NCBI RefSeq assembly: GCF_050436995.1
Contig: NC_134770.1
Coordinates: forward strand, 5,280,501 to 5,344,500
Source: Anticarsia gemmatalis
Lineage: Eukaryota > Arthropoda > Insecta > Lepidoptera > Erebidae
Reading direction: 5' to 3'
Length of the DNA: 64,000 nt
Within the stretch, counting starts at the first letter, position 1; each line of letters opens with the position of its first letter. The notes beneath the pieces were generated by a model, which worked only from the letters and a program-made list of their open reading frames with translations, had not been told where the DNA came from and made no database searches. The translations under genes were made by a program, and so were the position numbers. Below are positions 46,365 to 57,299 of this stretch, piece after piece.

Positions 46365-46548
46365 GAAAGCTTGTACTATGGTAACTAAATAACTGATAAA
46401 CATACTTGTATTCTTCTAAATATATACTTTACTTATATAGATAATTTAACAACCATGCTCAGAACAAATACTCATGCTCATCACACAAAGATTTGTCCCG
46501 GGTGGGATGCGAACCCACCACACACTGTAATACTTTCAATGCTTTTCA
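46365..46548 (-). mobile_element. tRNA-derived SINE, family B
   Basis: Reverse copy with the complement of the B-box region (GGGATGCGAACCCACC), CATGCTCATCACACAAA and GCTTGTACTATGGTAAC. It faces a forward copy of the same family about 0.9 kb away. Confidence 0.65.
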
Positions 46549-47467
46549 ACTGTTTTGATTAAGTAGGTAAACCCAAAGTAGTAATAACCTTACAGAGTCC
46601 AAAATAGCTTTCGAGTTTATAATATTATTTTATAAAACTTCGTATATTATATTTTGCAAATGTCTTGCAATGCTGTGTTTGCGAATGTAGATATTCCTCC
46701 TTACAAGATGAGGGCATATACTGAAATACTTATTACGAAGCCATATTTTCATGAACAAAGTTTGATAACAAAAATGGTCGCAATAAATTTAAACATAAAG
46801 GTGTGAACGTAAATTGAAGCTAGTTTAAAGTACTTCATAAAATTCCGTCACAGCTTCCGTAACCGTTATCTTGGATTTAGGTTGACGCCTCAAGTTCACT
46901 TAATCCTCGGATATTAAACTAAAACTATAATCCCTTAACTATAAATTAAACTTCAGCTTAAAGCCCTAACGGTTACCAGTACCTTCTGTTTATATATTTT
47001 TCACGATTAAAATGGTTCAACAATAGAAACTTCACTGAGAACCTTACTAACATATAATTGAGTATTTTATATAAGTAATTTTATACTACACTTCTTCAAA
47101 AAAGAAAGAAGAACCTGTTAAGTTACCTTTTTTTAAATCATAAACAATCCTATATTTTCCTAAACAATGTCCAATGCAAAAGATATAACCATAAAATCAA
47201 ATGCCCCAACAGCACAGTAAACTTATAACAAGAATCCGGTTATAAAACCTCATTAAGCATATTCCCGTGATCAATATCGTCAATATCCTCTCCACATAGT
47301 TAATCACTCGTTATGTAAACATTACAGGCCTACGCAAAAAACATTGCGTAAAGGAAGTCCACAATTACACAGATTAGTTCTATATGATTACACTTTCACA
47401 TAACGATTAAGTATGTATTTGATAGTAAACTGATTGATAAGTTCTGTAGAAACAATGTTCCGCTAAA

Positions 47468-47715
47468 ATGGCGCAGTGGTTTAAGTGGTCACCTCGCCGC
47501 AATAACCATAGTGCCGCGTTTGGCGGGTTCAAATCCCACCCGGGACAAATATTTGTGTGATGAGCATGAGTATTTGTTCTGAGCCTGGATGTTGATTTAT
47601 CTATATAAGTATGTATTTAGAAGTATATAAGTATGTTTATCAGTTGTCTGGTTACCATAGTACAAGCTCTGCTTAGTTTGGAATCAGATGACCGTGTGTG
47701 AGTTGTCCAAAAATA
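47468..47715 (+). mobile_element. tRNA-derived SINE, family B
   Basis: A-box-like TGGCGCAGTGGTTTAAGTGG and B-box-like GGGTTCAAATCCCACC lead a body with GTGTGATGAGCATGAGT, TATATAAGTATGT and CATAGTACAAGCTCTGC. A single tRNA gene was ruled out by the second copy at 46.4 kb. Confidence 0.7.
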
Positions 47716-48837
47716 TTTATTTAAAATTCTATTAAACAGATTTTGACAGATGACTTCACCAATGTTGCAAAACTAGTGACTTTGAAACGTATTTCGTGAC
47801 ACGAGGTCTGACCCTAGCTAACTATATTTCCATTTCTGCTTCTTTACTTTTCTATATATTTACCCTCTAACCTCTTATTCATAAACACACTATAAACCTT
47901 CTTTAGTTAAAAAGCTACTATAATATGTTTTCTCTTTTTCATTTCGGGAGGGAAAGAAACAAAACACTTTATAAGCCTTGCATAAATTCAAATATTTTTA
48001 TGAATAAATAAGAGGATTAGGTTTTATCAAAGATGACACTCTAACAGCATATCCGACTGTGTCCTGTCCTGAACTGGCGTGGAATAAAAATCCGGTTCTC
48101 AGAGCGTCAGTCGCGACAAATATTCGTAGTGAATTTGGATCCCCTAGTTTTTCAGTTACAAAACATAGATTACAATACATGTTGCATCAAATCTAAGCCA
48201 AACTTGTATAATAATAAAAACAAGTTGAGTCTTAATCATATCAATAACAAAAAGCCTACAAAACGGCGCCATTTACCATACACGTAAAAAACTAATTAAT
48301 AAATAACAACCGTTAAATCATTCCTCATTTAATCCCGCACACGTCAGATCAACATCAAGTGACACTTACGAATGCAAATCCTGGCGGCACATCAAAGTGT
48401 TGCCACTCGTAAAAATTAAGAACCGCAGTGTTGCCAGCGGCGATTATTGTCCACATGGGCGGTCCCGTGAGTTATGGCGGTGTGGTTTGATTTATTCGCT
48501 TCAGTGATGCTATCTGTTCCAGAGTGATGTGACATTCGCGCGTTCTGAATATTTATTTAGCTTTGTTTTGAAAACATTGTATTATCTTACGGGTGCGTTC
48601 AACTTGGCAAACGGTAGTGGAATAGGAAGCTTGGCGTAATGTTGTACTTTACCTCAGACGTTTATAATAACTTTGATTGATTTACGAAGCTGTACGTGTA
48701 CCAACAGCAAAAATTTGAATGCTATTGAGCAGCAACAATAGGCAAGTCTGTGGCGAATTTGTGTTAAATCACAGAATTTTTTTCTAGCCCTTAAACTCTA
48801 AATTTAACGTAATGTTGTACTTGTAGCGCGTTTCTCG

Positions 48838-48970
48838 GACTATCGAATATCTAGATATTGACATTTAAAATGTACCTACTGCAAAAAATATTACTACGGC
48901 ACCCACTAGAGGTGCTGATCACATTTTCATACATTTTTTTCGATAGCTAGCTGGTACCGCTGTCGAAAGC
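48838..48970 (-). repeat. Dispersed repeat, family E
   Basis: On the minus strand: AGCTAGCTATCGAAAAAAAT, GTGATCAGCACCTCTAGTGG, TACATTTTAAATGTCAATAT, ending TATTCGATA. Confidence 0.6.
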
Positions 48971-49140
48971 CGATTGTACAAGAAAATCAGCACTCTGTTA
49001 TAAATGTATTTTAACTAGTCAATGTGATAGTAATTTAATCATTTGAATATTAGGTTCAATTGCCATAGAAGATACGTCACACTGTGAACAATACATAGTA
49101 TGACGTGTCCTCTACATAGTGTATGCACCTTTATCCTCTA

Positions 49141-49357
49141 CTAGCTGACCCGCGCAACTTCGCTCGCGTCAGTTAAGAGAATGAGTCAAAATTTTCCCCG
49201 TTTTTGTAACATTTTTCGTTGCTACTCCGCTCCTAATGACTGTAGCGTGATGTTATATAGCCTATATCGATAAATGGGCTATCTAACCCTGAAAGATTTT
49301 TTCAAATTGCACAAAACACACAAACAAACTCTTCAGCTTTATAATAATAGAATAGAT
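49141..49357 (-). mobile_element. Lep1-type non-autonomous Helitron
   Basis: Reverse copy from CTAGCTGACCCGCGCAACTT to CTTCAGCTTTATAATAATAG, with a short (CAAA) tract. Confidence 0.75.
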
Positions 49358-50537
49358 TTAAACATAGCATGCAGTATGCACTTAGCTCGGCGCTCAGTCG
49401 CGTACATATACATATAATGATGATTAATTTATGATAATCATACAAGCATTAGTATATTAATTCGCCTGCACTCCGTCTAAGGAGCGGCGCGTGGGTAGAA
49501 TCGTTTTGTTTTGTAATCTTTTGTTTTGCACTCAAACATGCATAGATTATGTTTTTATTTATAGAAGGCTACCCACGAGTTTGTAAGAAGACATAAATTG
49601 ATTTTCATTTGCTAAAATAAAAATAATTGATTTAAGCATAGTTCGTCAACTTAACTTAACCTTAGCATGGATGATTTATCTAAATTGCATTTCATAGTGC
49701 TGTGAATTTAGAAGATAAAGTAGCTATATCAACATCTGCATGCAAGTCTAAGTGTCATTGATGTTCTCAATTAATTTTGTTGGGTCCAACCCAAGTATTT
49801 ACCTTTGCTAGATTTCCTTACGGTTTGAGATTGTATACAGTGCAATCTCAAAATTAAATAAACTATGACGATCTCTTTTAACACTACCCGTAAAATAGGC
49901 CGTATCTTATTCCGCAAGTAAAGTTTAATCACGATGAAACTATCAATAAACGTTATTTTTTTACAAAGCAAAGTTTAGATGATTATATTGCTTGTACTTA
50001 TTATTAAAACAAAATACCTATTCTATAATAAGCTTATCCAAACTTGAGTTTAAAAATAAACCAAGATATAATCCAATGTATTCACAAAGTTCATCCGGCC
50101 AAGGAGGTCATATCGCCGTAATAAGTTTCATCGCGTGCAAGCCAGACGTAAATTGTGAGGTATTTCTTTTTCTTTTAGTATTACACAACGGAATCAGGTT
50201 ACTCATTTCAACTAAGGAATAATAAATTTCCTGTTGAGAACCGACAAATAAAAAAACTACATTTTCTGGGTAGGGCACAACCTAGTTTTTATTGGCAAAG
50301 CTTTTTTATTTTTTACCATTTTTATTTCGTGACAATAAAAAGTAGGTATGTTTTGATGTTTTTATACATACTTTTACCCGGATGTTATTAATGGTAAAAG
50401 TAACTCCGTAAGATTTCTTTCAGCAATGATTTCTTTCCACATTCTCATCTTGATGACTGAATTTCGATTAAAAAGTAAATAAGTAACAGGATGATAAATT
50501 ATACCTGGCTACTTATTTCATCTTTCAAATACCTTAG

Positions 50538-50598
50538 GTTTGGAGGTTGCGACCATGGAAAGCCGTCTAACCTGCGACGAAACGCCAAACAAACCCAG
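50538..50598 (+). other. Exon-like 61-nt segment with a start codon
   Basis: Acceptor-like TTCAAATACCTTAG precedes it and a good donor (CCCAG|GTAAAG) follows. Inside, GCGACCATGG is a strong start context, and the frame reads MESRLTCDETPNKP before the donor. It is GC-rich against its surroundings. The minus strand also has an acceptor and donor around the same bases (39 nt, open in two frames), so the strand is not settled. Confidence 0.3.
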
Positions 50599-51036
50599 GT
50601 AAAGTTCATTTTACGTTATTTCCCGTATGACATTAGAATTTAGACAAATAACATGCAACAACAGTAACAGCAAACAAAAGTTTATAACTTACATTTAGCC
50701 CTTCTGTTTCCCAGGATATGCTACGACAAACTTAAATCAATAATATGCAAATAGTCGGGAATCCCTTTAAATCGCGAGCGGAAACATCAATAGACAAGAC
50801 ATACAAACAAATGTCAATGTATCTAGTACATTAGTGCTTGACACAGTTGTATGGTTGTATGTATGAAATGTGCTAATATTTGTTTATACCGGCTATGTAC
50901 TGTTTACTTTACTGTCACGGCTTCAAGATAGTGTATTATATGGTGAATGGGGTTATAACTGGATATAAACAATCGCAAGAGCAATTGACATTTTTCAGTA
51001 CTTTACAATTGCCCTGAAAGTAGTTCAAAATTAATT

Positions 51037-51165
51037 GAATTCAAATTCAAAATATCCTTTATTTCATAAACTTCGTACAATGTATTTGAAATAGTCTTAT
51101 TGTATTCTTTGTCCGTTTCGGAAAAGCTTGTTGCTCGTGAGAAGAAACGGCAAGGAACTCATGGC
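51037..51165 (+). repeat. Dispersed repeat, family I
   Basis: ATTCAAATTCAAAATATCCT, TTATTTCATAAACTTCGTAC, CCGTTTCGGAAAAGCTTGTT and GAAGAAACGGCAAGGAACTC. Confidence 0.55.
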
Positions 51166-51299
51166 TTGCTCTTTTGAGGTTTCAATGCAATGGACTATAT
51201 TTGAGATTATAGGGACGGGGTCGGCTACCTGATCGAACCATACAACAACACAACATAGCCAGGCAACACGAATGCTGAAAAGTTCAGATTAAATCCTAC

Positions 51300-51514
51300 T
51301 AATCCTACTTATATTATAAATGCGAAAGTATGAGAGTATGTTTGTATGTTACTCTTTCACGCAAATACTACTCGATCGATTACGATGAAATTTGCTATGT
51401 AAGCAGCTGAAGACCCAGAATAACACAAAGGCTTTTTAACTCGGAGTTCCCGAGGGATCGGGATTTACACGGGAAGGGATTCCACGCGGACGAAGTCGCG
51501 GGCGGTCTCTAGTA
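51300..51514 (+). mobile_element. Helitron-like element, second family
   Basis: Starts ATTATAAATGCGAAAGTATG, then ACTCGATCGATTACGATGAA, and ends CCACGCGGACGAAGTCGCGG then GCGGTCTCTAGT. Ends and length resemble Lep1, but the body differs. Confidence 0.6.
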
Positions 51515-52562
51515 TTATATAAACAGTAAAATTGTTTCCTCATTTAATTAACTTTATTCCAAAACAAAACAAAAACTAGCCGTATGTCCGGACAAGTTAA
51601 CAAAAAGCTGCATACATGACAGTATCCATTGGCTGCACAAATTGTTTCCAAGCTTGTTCGTGTGTAGACAAACATAGGCGAGCCGAGGGAGGGTGAGGGC
51701 TGGGGGGTGTGGGAGGTGTGTGACCAGACAGCGTCCAGACAACAACATCAATTATAATTATACACCGACATGTTGAAAACAAACGACACTTTCTATAAAC
51801 TGTGTTTTATATTAATTAGAAGTTATGGTCTTTGCTGTGTTGTTATTGTAAAGCCGCAAGTCATGGGTACATAACATAAAACCTATTTCCATCCCACAGT
51901 CTCATTTACAGACCTATGTGCATGAATGCGATAAACTTAAAAAACTATCCTTTTGCTTTCGGTGTATATTGAACTATTTGTATTGTCGAATTTCGCTGAA
52001 ATATGATTTGAAAGGTATTCAACACAAAAATTTTGATGCAATCGGGTGCTTAAAGCATAAGCAAAAAAAAATTGCAAAACACAAAGTTAAGCAAGCATTG
52101 TCTCCTTGCATATGAGTGAGCTCCTAGATCGTCTCCGTTTTTCTCTCTATATGATCTTAATTGTTTGTATTGACCTCTACATCTAACCTGAAAAGGCTTA
52201 GAAAAACTTATTCAAGTAGTCTTTGGTTAAGATAATCGAGCCTTGATCCCATGCCTCATTTTTGTAATAGAAGGAGCCTATTCTATTCTCTTCCGTTCAC
52301 TATTTATGCGACTTGAGGAGTGTGAATGTCAAGCCAGAGTATTAACCTTAATTAAAATATTGAGAGCATCAAATTGGGCAAACGTCACATTCGGTCACAT
52401 CATAACCACCATAGACAAAATTCCCACGTCCCACTGGATGTGGTTGATGCAATCGATTGCATTTACCGAAGGAATTAATTGCATTTCACGACACTTTTTC
52501 TAATTAGGTTAGTTTATCACGCACGGTTTGTGACAAAACCTCTTGTTACTTATTCTTTACTA

Positions 52563-52614
52563 TTACTACTAATACTATACTGTACTACTACTATACTATA
52601 CTACTATACTGAAA
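52563..52614. repeat. Imperfect (ACT)n microsatellite
   Basis: Interrupted ACT/ACTAT units between TTACTATTACTACTAATACT and ATACTACTATACTG. Confidence 0.7.
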
Positions 52615-52715
52615 TTTTCAGTATCTGCCAAAAACTCTTAAAAGAATTTCAGTCTGAAATTCTTATAAGAGATATGAAATCACCAAACGCAGGCTATTAC
52701 GAGTATATTAAATAA

Positions 52716-52786
52716 AAACCGGCCAAGTGCAAGTCGGACTCGCGCACGAAGGTTTTACCCTTTGGGTACGGAACCCTAAAAACTGA
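52716..52786 (+). repeat. Fragment of a widespread lepidopteran repeat
   Basis: ACCGGCCAAGTGCAAGTCGG, ACTCGCGCACGAAGG and GGTACGGAACCCTAAAAAC. From memory this block is common in lepidopteran genomes; its class is unclear to me. Confidence 0.5.
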
Positions 52787-53189
52787 TCATTATCTAACTT
52801 GTTTTAAATAATTCTTACTCTCTTAGTAATAAACAAAACACTATTTAATCAGGGCTTACACGATTTTTATTAGAAATACATAAGCGCATAAATGCAAAAA
52901 TATTATTTTGTACTAGCCTTGACTGACTAACTGATGTTGTATAATCTGTGCTGGAACAAAATCTCCCGCCAACAAACAAATGACAGATAAGAGAACGAGG
53001 TCAGCGTAATGCACATACAGCCTGCACACACGACCTAATAACCGAAATATGTAGCATTTGTGACGAATGTTCTATATTTCTTTGAGTTTATATTACTAAG
53101 CCTTCCTACATTTAGTTAAACAGTTATCTTGCGATAAAAATGAAATATGGATTATATTAAAATGATATATAAATTATGGATTTTGTACG

Positions 53190-53318
53190 AAACGATTATT
53201 TGTGCGATCCACAAATAATTGGTTCGGATCTGGTTGTACTTTGTGTCCGTTGTTTGTATGTTTGTAAAAGTCCCTTCGACACAAGAGCAACTCTGTATTA
53301 GAGGAGGAGTTGTTTTAA
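53190..53318 (+). mobile_element. tRNA-derived SINE, family A, 5'-truncated
   Basis: Body only: TTGTGCGATCCACAAATAAT, TACTTTGTGTCCGTTG, CGACACAAGAGCAACTC and GGAGTTGTTTT. The tRNA-like head is missing, as expected of incomplete retroposition. Confidence 0.7.
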
Positions 53319-54992
53319 AAAGAAAATAGAATGTGAGTCGACTCAATTTTGACAAACTAGGTTTTTGAGCAAACAAAAATACAAGGCAAATGAAATTTGT
53401 TATCGTTAGGTATAGATCACACTAAAAAAACATTGTTAGCAAGCTTTAGCAGTAGGCTAACAACTTTATTTATGTAAAATAATTATAGGTACCTTAGGTA
53501 GGTAATCCTAGCTAGAACAAATTAAACTTTTCGTTTCGTGGTATTCATAGAACGAATAATAATCTAAACTTTAAAACACCTAATTCTCCATTTTTCTTTT
53601 AGAACGGCATGTTTAACTACCGCTACTATAAAATCAGGTTACAATTCTTTCTGGAACGACTAAACTAAAACAATGAAAACTTTCGCAGTGTTTGGTTACA
53701 GCGTTTCTTTTTAAAAATATCATTGTTAGACACGAATCCCGCTATTTTATGAGCAGACCACATAAATTGTTGAAATAATAAAGCAAATTTTTTTACATCT
53801 CTATTTTAGTGTTTGAGTTATTAGTCGATTTTAAAGGATTCGGAATCAGTAAATATTTCACTCACATATTGTTAAATTTTATTTATCTTTCAAACTACGT
53901 TTTAACACGTATTTTTGCAGAAAAAATCTGATTGTTGACCAATTTAGGTTAAACATTACATCTATTTCATTATATCAATAAGTAAGCATTTAAGAAAGAC
54001 TTGAAACGTATGAAAAACGAGATGCATAAATACGTATCTCTATAAACTAAATGCTAACTCCTCTACGATTAAGCCAGAACTCAGTGACATTCAATTAGTG
54101 ACCATTAGCAACTCCGAACGAGCGAATATTTAAAAAAAAATCTTTATTTGAAACGGCAACACCGCTGCACTCCATTTAAGTACCGAAATTAATACTGGCC
54201 ATTTTGGTTTGGTTAAAGTGATTATTGCAACGATATTTTGCGGCAATTATCTCTTTATCGATAGATTTACTTTTAATTTAAACATAACTTGCTAAAGCTA
54301 TAAATTTAAAAGCTTTTAACACTTTTGACAGGTTTAATACTTAACTTTAATATTTAGTCAGTAAATAACTTTCAAATAAAACCTAAACGGAGACTAATTG
54401 CGATGTTTTGAATTCAGCAGCAACCATTTTTAGTGAGATTTTTATGTTTATTTCAGTGACGGCCAATTTAATTTATCAGATTAAGCTATGGGTTTTTCTA
54501 GACTCTTCGAAAACAATGATTCTACACACCCACATGTTACTTGGAGCAAATTTTAGGCAATTTTGAAATTGAAACCTCAAATAAAAATTTAAAGCGTTCA
54601 ACTAAAGTTCTGGACCACTCATTGCAATTATACATTATCATCATATAATTATTCCCGGAACAAATACAGCCGTTATGTACAAACTAGTGCGTAATTATCG
54701 AAATACTGCCGCGTTTAGAAACTAGTACTAATTATCGGAATTAACCGCCATTGGAGGAAGGAAGTTTATACTGAGATGACAGCTTGAAGATATGAGTGGA
54801 AAGAACACGTGCTGTGATGGTAATGATGATGAATGTGATGGACACCTACGGAATTATAGTCCATACGTCTTATGTTACATTGATGTCCTGTATCCCATTA
54901 TTAACACAATTTAAACAAAACCATTTAACATTACAATACATTGGCAGAATTCACCCACCCACATTTTACCAATTCTAAGTAAGTGAAGATGA

Positions 54993-55239
54993 GGTTTGTT
55001 TGTTTGTTTATCGTATGATTAGTGGTCAACCTAATTTCAAAGTTGTTCAAGCCGCCCGAGAGGCCTTTGACTTGGCTTAACGACTGTTATCTTAGTAGAC
55101 AACAACCGGGACCGACTTTAACGTGCCCTCCGAAGCACGGAGATGCCCAGTTCAAATACCACTATGCGGTCACCCATCTATGGAATGACCGCGCCAATGG
55201 TTGCTTCACCCACAGATCGTTTACCGACCGGTGGCTATG
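54993..55239 (-). mobile_element. 5S rRNA-derived SINE, copy 2
   Basis: Reverse-strand copy of the element at 28.64 kb, full length from the (GTTT)n tail at the left to the CATAGCCAC head at the right. It contains GCGGTCACCCATC, the complement of the 5S-like core. It lies about 380 bp from copy 3 in the opposite orientation. Confidence 0.75.
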
Positions 55240-55619
55240 ATTGCACTTACTTTTATAGGGAAAAATATGTTAGCTGTACATTTTCAAACGCCGAAATCAG
55301 CTACCAAATGCGTGCATGCAAAATATTGACGTAAAAGTGGCTTATCATAGGAATACGGTACAAACTACATTTTCGCTGTTTAAATAAAGTCAGAATGAAA
55401 ATATTGGCAAAATTTGATTAAGTAGTTATCTAATGATGATACCAGGGCCTTAGTTTTTAAAACTTAACATACCTATCAAGATTTTTTTTTCTAATTCTTG
55501 GGATTTGACCTAAAAGTCTTACGAGTTTGATCTTTCAGAATGCATAACTGAACTTAAATCTCAAGTCTCAAGTCCACAGTGTAGTTATGATGTCAAGGCA
55601 TGACGTATCAGTTGAGCGC

Positions 55620-55684
55620 CCATAGCCAGTTGCGCTCACCGTTCGGTAAACGATCTGTGGGTTAAGCAAACCTTGACGCGGTCA
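55620..55684 (+). mobile_element. 5S-derived SINE, copy 3, left part
   Basis: Begins like the intact copy at 28.64 kb (ATAGCCAGTTGCGCTCA, then GTGGGTTAAGCAA) and stops at the Penelope insertion. Together with 56839-57012 it forms one SINE. Confidence 0.8.
55673..55684. repeat. Target-site duplication of the Penelope insertion, left copy
   Basis: TTGACGCGGTCA, repeated exactly at 56827-56838. The sequence belongs to the 5S-like core of the host SINE (GCGCGGTCA in the undisrupted copies), which shows it is target DNA duplicated on insertion. Confidence 0.85.
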
Positions 55685-56826
55685 ATGTATAATAGAACAC
55701 GGGAATTAACGCGAACACTCATTTTACCTTAAAATGCCTAACGTTTCGGCGCAGGTTGCACTCGCCGTGGTCCCAGGCAGACTGGAGCAGCGATGACAGG
55801 ACTTCGTGTATATGAGGCGGACGAATGTCCATCCACCCTCATATTTTGATTTTTCCAACCGCCAACACACACTACACTAACCGTGTCCCTATTCTGTGAG
55901 CTAACCGATTGCGAAACATAGCGAGGTTTTGTAACAGTAATCACTGGATTCCACGTCGCGGATAATTTGAAGCCGTCTTCCCGATTGAAATTTGGATGTT
56001 TCTTGATTTCGATCGCTTCACGAACAATCCTCGAGTAGAAATGTCGTTCAGTGGAGAGGACTTGAGGGCGATGGAATTCAATCCAGTGATTAGTTCCTGC
56101 TTCGAGTAGATGTTCCGCAATGGCTGACTTGCTGATTTGACGGTTCTTAACAGCGGCGATATGTTCCTTGACCCTTTCAGCTATCGACCGCTTAGTCTGG
56201 CCTATGTAGGAACTACCGCAGCTGCAGTTGATCTTGTAGACACCTGGTGTTTGAAACGGTAGTACATCCTTCGGTGTGCCCACCATGCTGCTGACTTTTG
56301 CCCCCGGCGTGAACACTGTGCTGATGCTGTATTGTTTCAATACATTCCCGATCTTATCAGTCACTCCTCTGACGTAGGGCAAGTAGGCGGGCTGTCTGTT
56401 GACCTCCGGATGTTTACTCCGTTTCGTGATCCTGTTCCTTCGTCGACTTACGTGGTATCCGTTCATTCGTAGTACCTCCTGAACATGTTCCAGCTCCTTC
56501 CCAACATGTTCAGGGTCACAGAGGTCATGAGCTCTGTTCTTCAGTGACGTCATAACGGACTGCAAGTGACGGGGATGGTGATGTGATGTAGCGTGCAGGT
56601 ATCTATCTGTGTGTGTCGGTTTCCGGTAAACACAGTGTGATAAGGATCCATCGGGTTTCGCGGCAACCCTCACATCTAGGAATGACAACGACCTGTCCGT
56701 CTCCATTTCGTAGGTGAACCTCATCTTAGGGTGAATGGAGTTTAGGTGTTCTAGATATTGTGTTCGCGTTAATTCCCGTGTTCTATTATACATTAAACAT
56801 GCAACGCGAGAGTTTAAAAGTTATGA
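55685..56826 (-). mobile_element. 5'-truncated Penelope-like retroelement with 34-bp inverted ends
   Basis: The 1142-bp insertion is flanked by a direct repeat TTGACGCGGTCA (55673-55684 and 56827-56838). It interrupts a 5S-derived SINE, whose two halves continue on either side. The left edge (55685-55718) and a segment near the right edge (56760-56793) are perfect 34-bp inverted copies of each other, beginning ATGTATAATAGAACACGGGA. A further 33 nt of unexplained sequence (56794-56826) lies between the right repeat and the target duplication. Orientation is given by the ORF on the minus strand. Penelope insertions commonly show variable target duplications and complex terminal repeats, which fits. 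Confidence 0.85.
55738..56793 (-). CDS. Penelope-like element protein, C-terminal RT region plus GIY-YIG endonuclease (5'-truncated)
   Basis: A single uninterrupted ORF of 351 codons begins at a true ATG that lies inside the element's inverted repeat. Residues 14-75 match the end of a Penelope-type reverse transcriptase (LEHLNSIHP, FLDVRV near 39-43, VYRKPTHTDRYL near 55-66, SHHHP). A basic linker follows, then a GIY-YIG nuclease: GVY at 184-186, CSCG at 190-193, YIG at 196-198, and REAIEIKKHPNFNREDGF at 258-274, a signature of the group. The palm with the catalytic YADD-type aspartates is absent, so the copy cannot prime reverse transcription itself. A full Penelope protein is usually around 800 residues or more. 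The first dozen residues come from the terminal repeat, not from the original protein. Frame integrity suggests a young insertion. Confidence 0.85.
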   Translation of the reverse strand: MYNRTRELTRTQYLEHLNSIHPKMRFTYEMETDRSLSFLDVRVAAKPDGSLSHCVYRKPTHTDRYLHATSHHHPRHLQSVMTSLKNRAHDLCDPEHVGKELEHVQEVLRMNGYHVSRRRNRITKRSKHPEVNRQPAYLPYVRGVTDKIGNVLKQYSISTVFTPGAKVSSMVGTPKDVLPFQTPGVYKINCSCGSSYIGQTKRSIAERVKEHIAAVKNRQISKSAIAEHLLEAGTNHWIEFHRPQVLSTERHFYSRIVREAIEIKKHPNFNREDGFKLSATWNPVITVTKPRYVSQSVSSQNRDTVSVVCVGGWKNQNMRVDGHSSASYTRSPVIAAPVCLGPRRVQPAPKR

Positions 56827-56838
56827 TTGACGCGGTCA
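56827..56838. repeat. Target-site duplication of the Penelope insertion, right copy
   Basis: Exact second copy of TTGACGCGGTCA. The SINE resumes directly after it with the stretch that reads GATGGGTGACCGC in the other copies. Confidence 0.85.
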
Positions 56839-57012
56839 TTTCATAGATGGGTGACCGCATAGTGGTATTTCAACTGGGCGTCTCCGTGTTCCGGAGGACA
56901 CGTAAAAAGTCGGGCCGGTTGTTGTCAATAAGAAAATAATCGTTAAGCCACGCCAAAGGGCTTCAGGCGGCTTGAACAACTTTGACACTAGGTTGACCAC
57001 TAACCATACGAT
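56839..57012 (+). mobile_element. 5S-derived SINE, copy 3, right part
   Basis: Continues the SINE after the Penelope element: GATGGGTGACCGCATAGTGG, then CTGGGCGTCTCCGTG, the AACAACTTTGACACTAGG segment, and the end at ACCATACGA. ORFs crossing it are not genes. Confidence 0.8.
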
Positions 57013-57225
57013 GAGAGAGATGCGAGAGAGTTTAGCAGAGCACAGATAACACACATCAGCCATCATGTAACACGTCAATGCAAATAGCACGTTGCTTTAT
57101 TTATGCTAATAAAATGGCCGCTGTAAACAAACCTATGATTTAATACTTGTTCATCAATTGCTAATCAAATGTGTTTTTAGTTGATTGTCCCAATAGATGA
57201 GTTAATTATTGTCCTTATTCGGCAA

Positions 57226-57299
57226 ATTGCGCACTAAGAATTGCTCTTGTGTCGCGGGGGCTTTAACAAACATACAAATATAGGACACAAAGTACAACT
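57226..57299 (-). mobile_element. tRNA-derived SINE, family A, short fragment
   Basis: Complement of the 3' body: AAGAATTGCTCTTGTGTCGC and ACAAACATACAAATA, GGACACAAAGTACAAC. No head. Confidence 0.65.

Larger units (their letters stand above)
47716..50537. other. Non-coding stretch with repeats
   Basis: Family E repeat and a Lep1 copy. GTGTTGCCA occurs twice at 48.40-48.44 kb. No supported exon. Confidence 0.5.
50599..54992. other. Non-coding stretch with repeats
   Basis: Family I repeat, second-family Helitron, a short lepidopteran repeat, an ACT microsatellite and a SINE A body, listed separately. Open frames at 51.9-52.7 kb lack a good start or any domain. Confidence 0.5.

Noticed and set aside
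47468..47550. tRNA-like gene
   Set aside because: A second inverted copy with the same downstream body lies at 46.4 kb, so it is a SINE head.
52243..52503. 86-codon plus ORF
   Set aside because: Starts at TTG, AT-rich, no domain; treated as chance.
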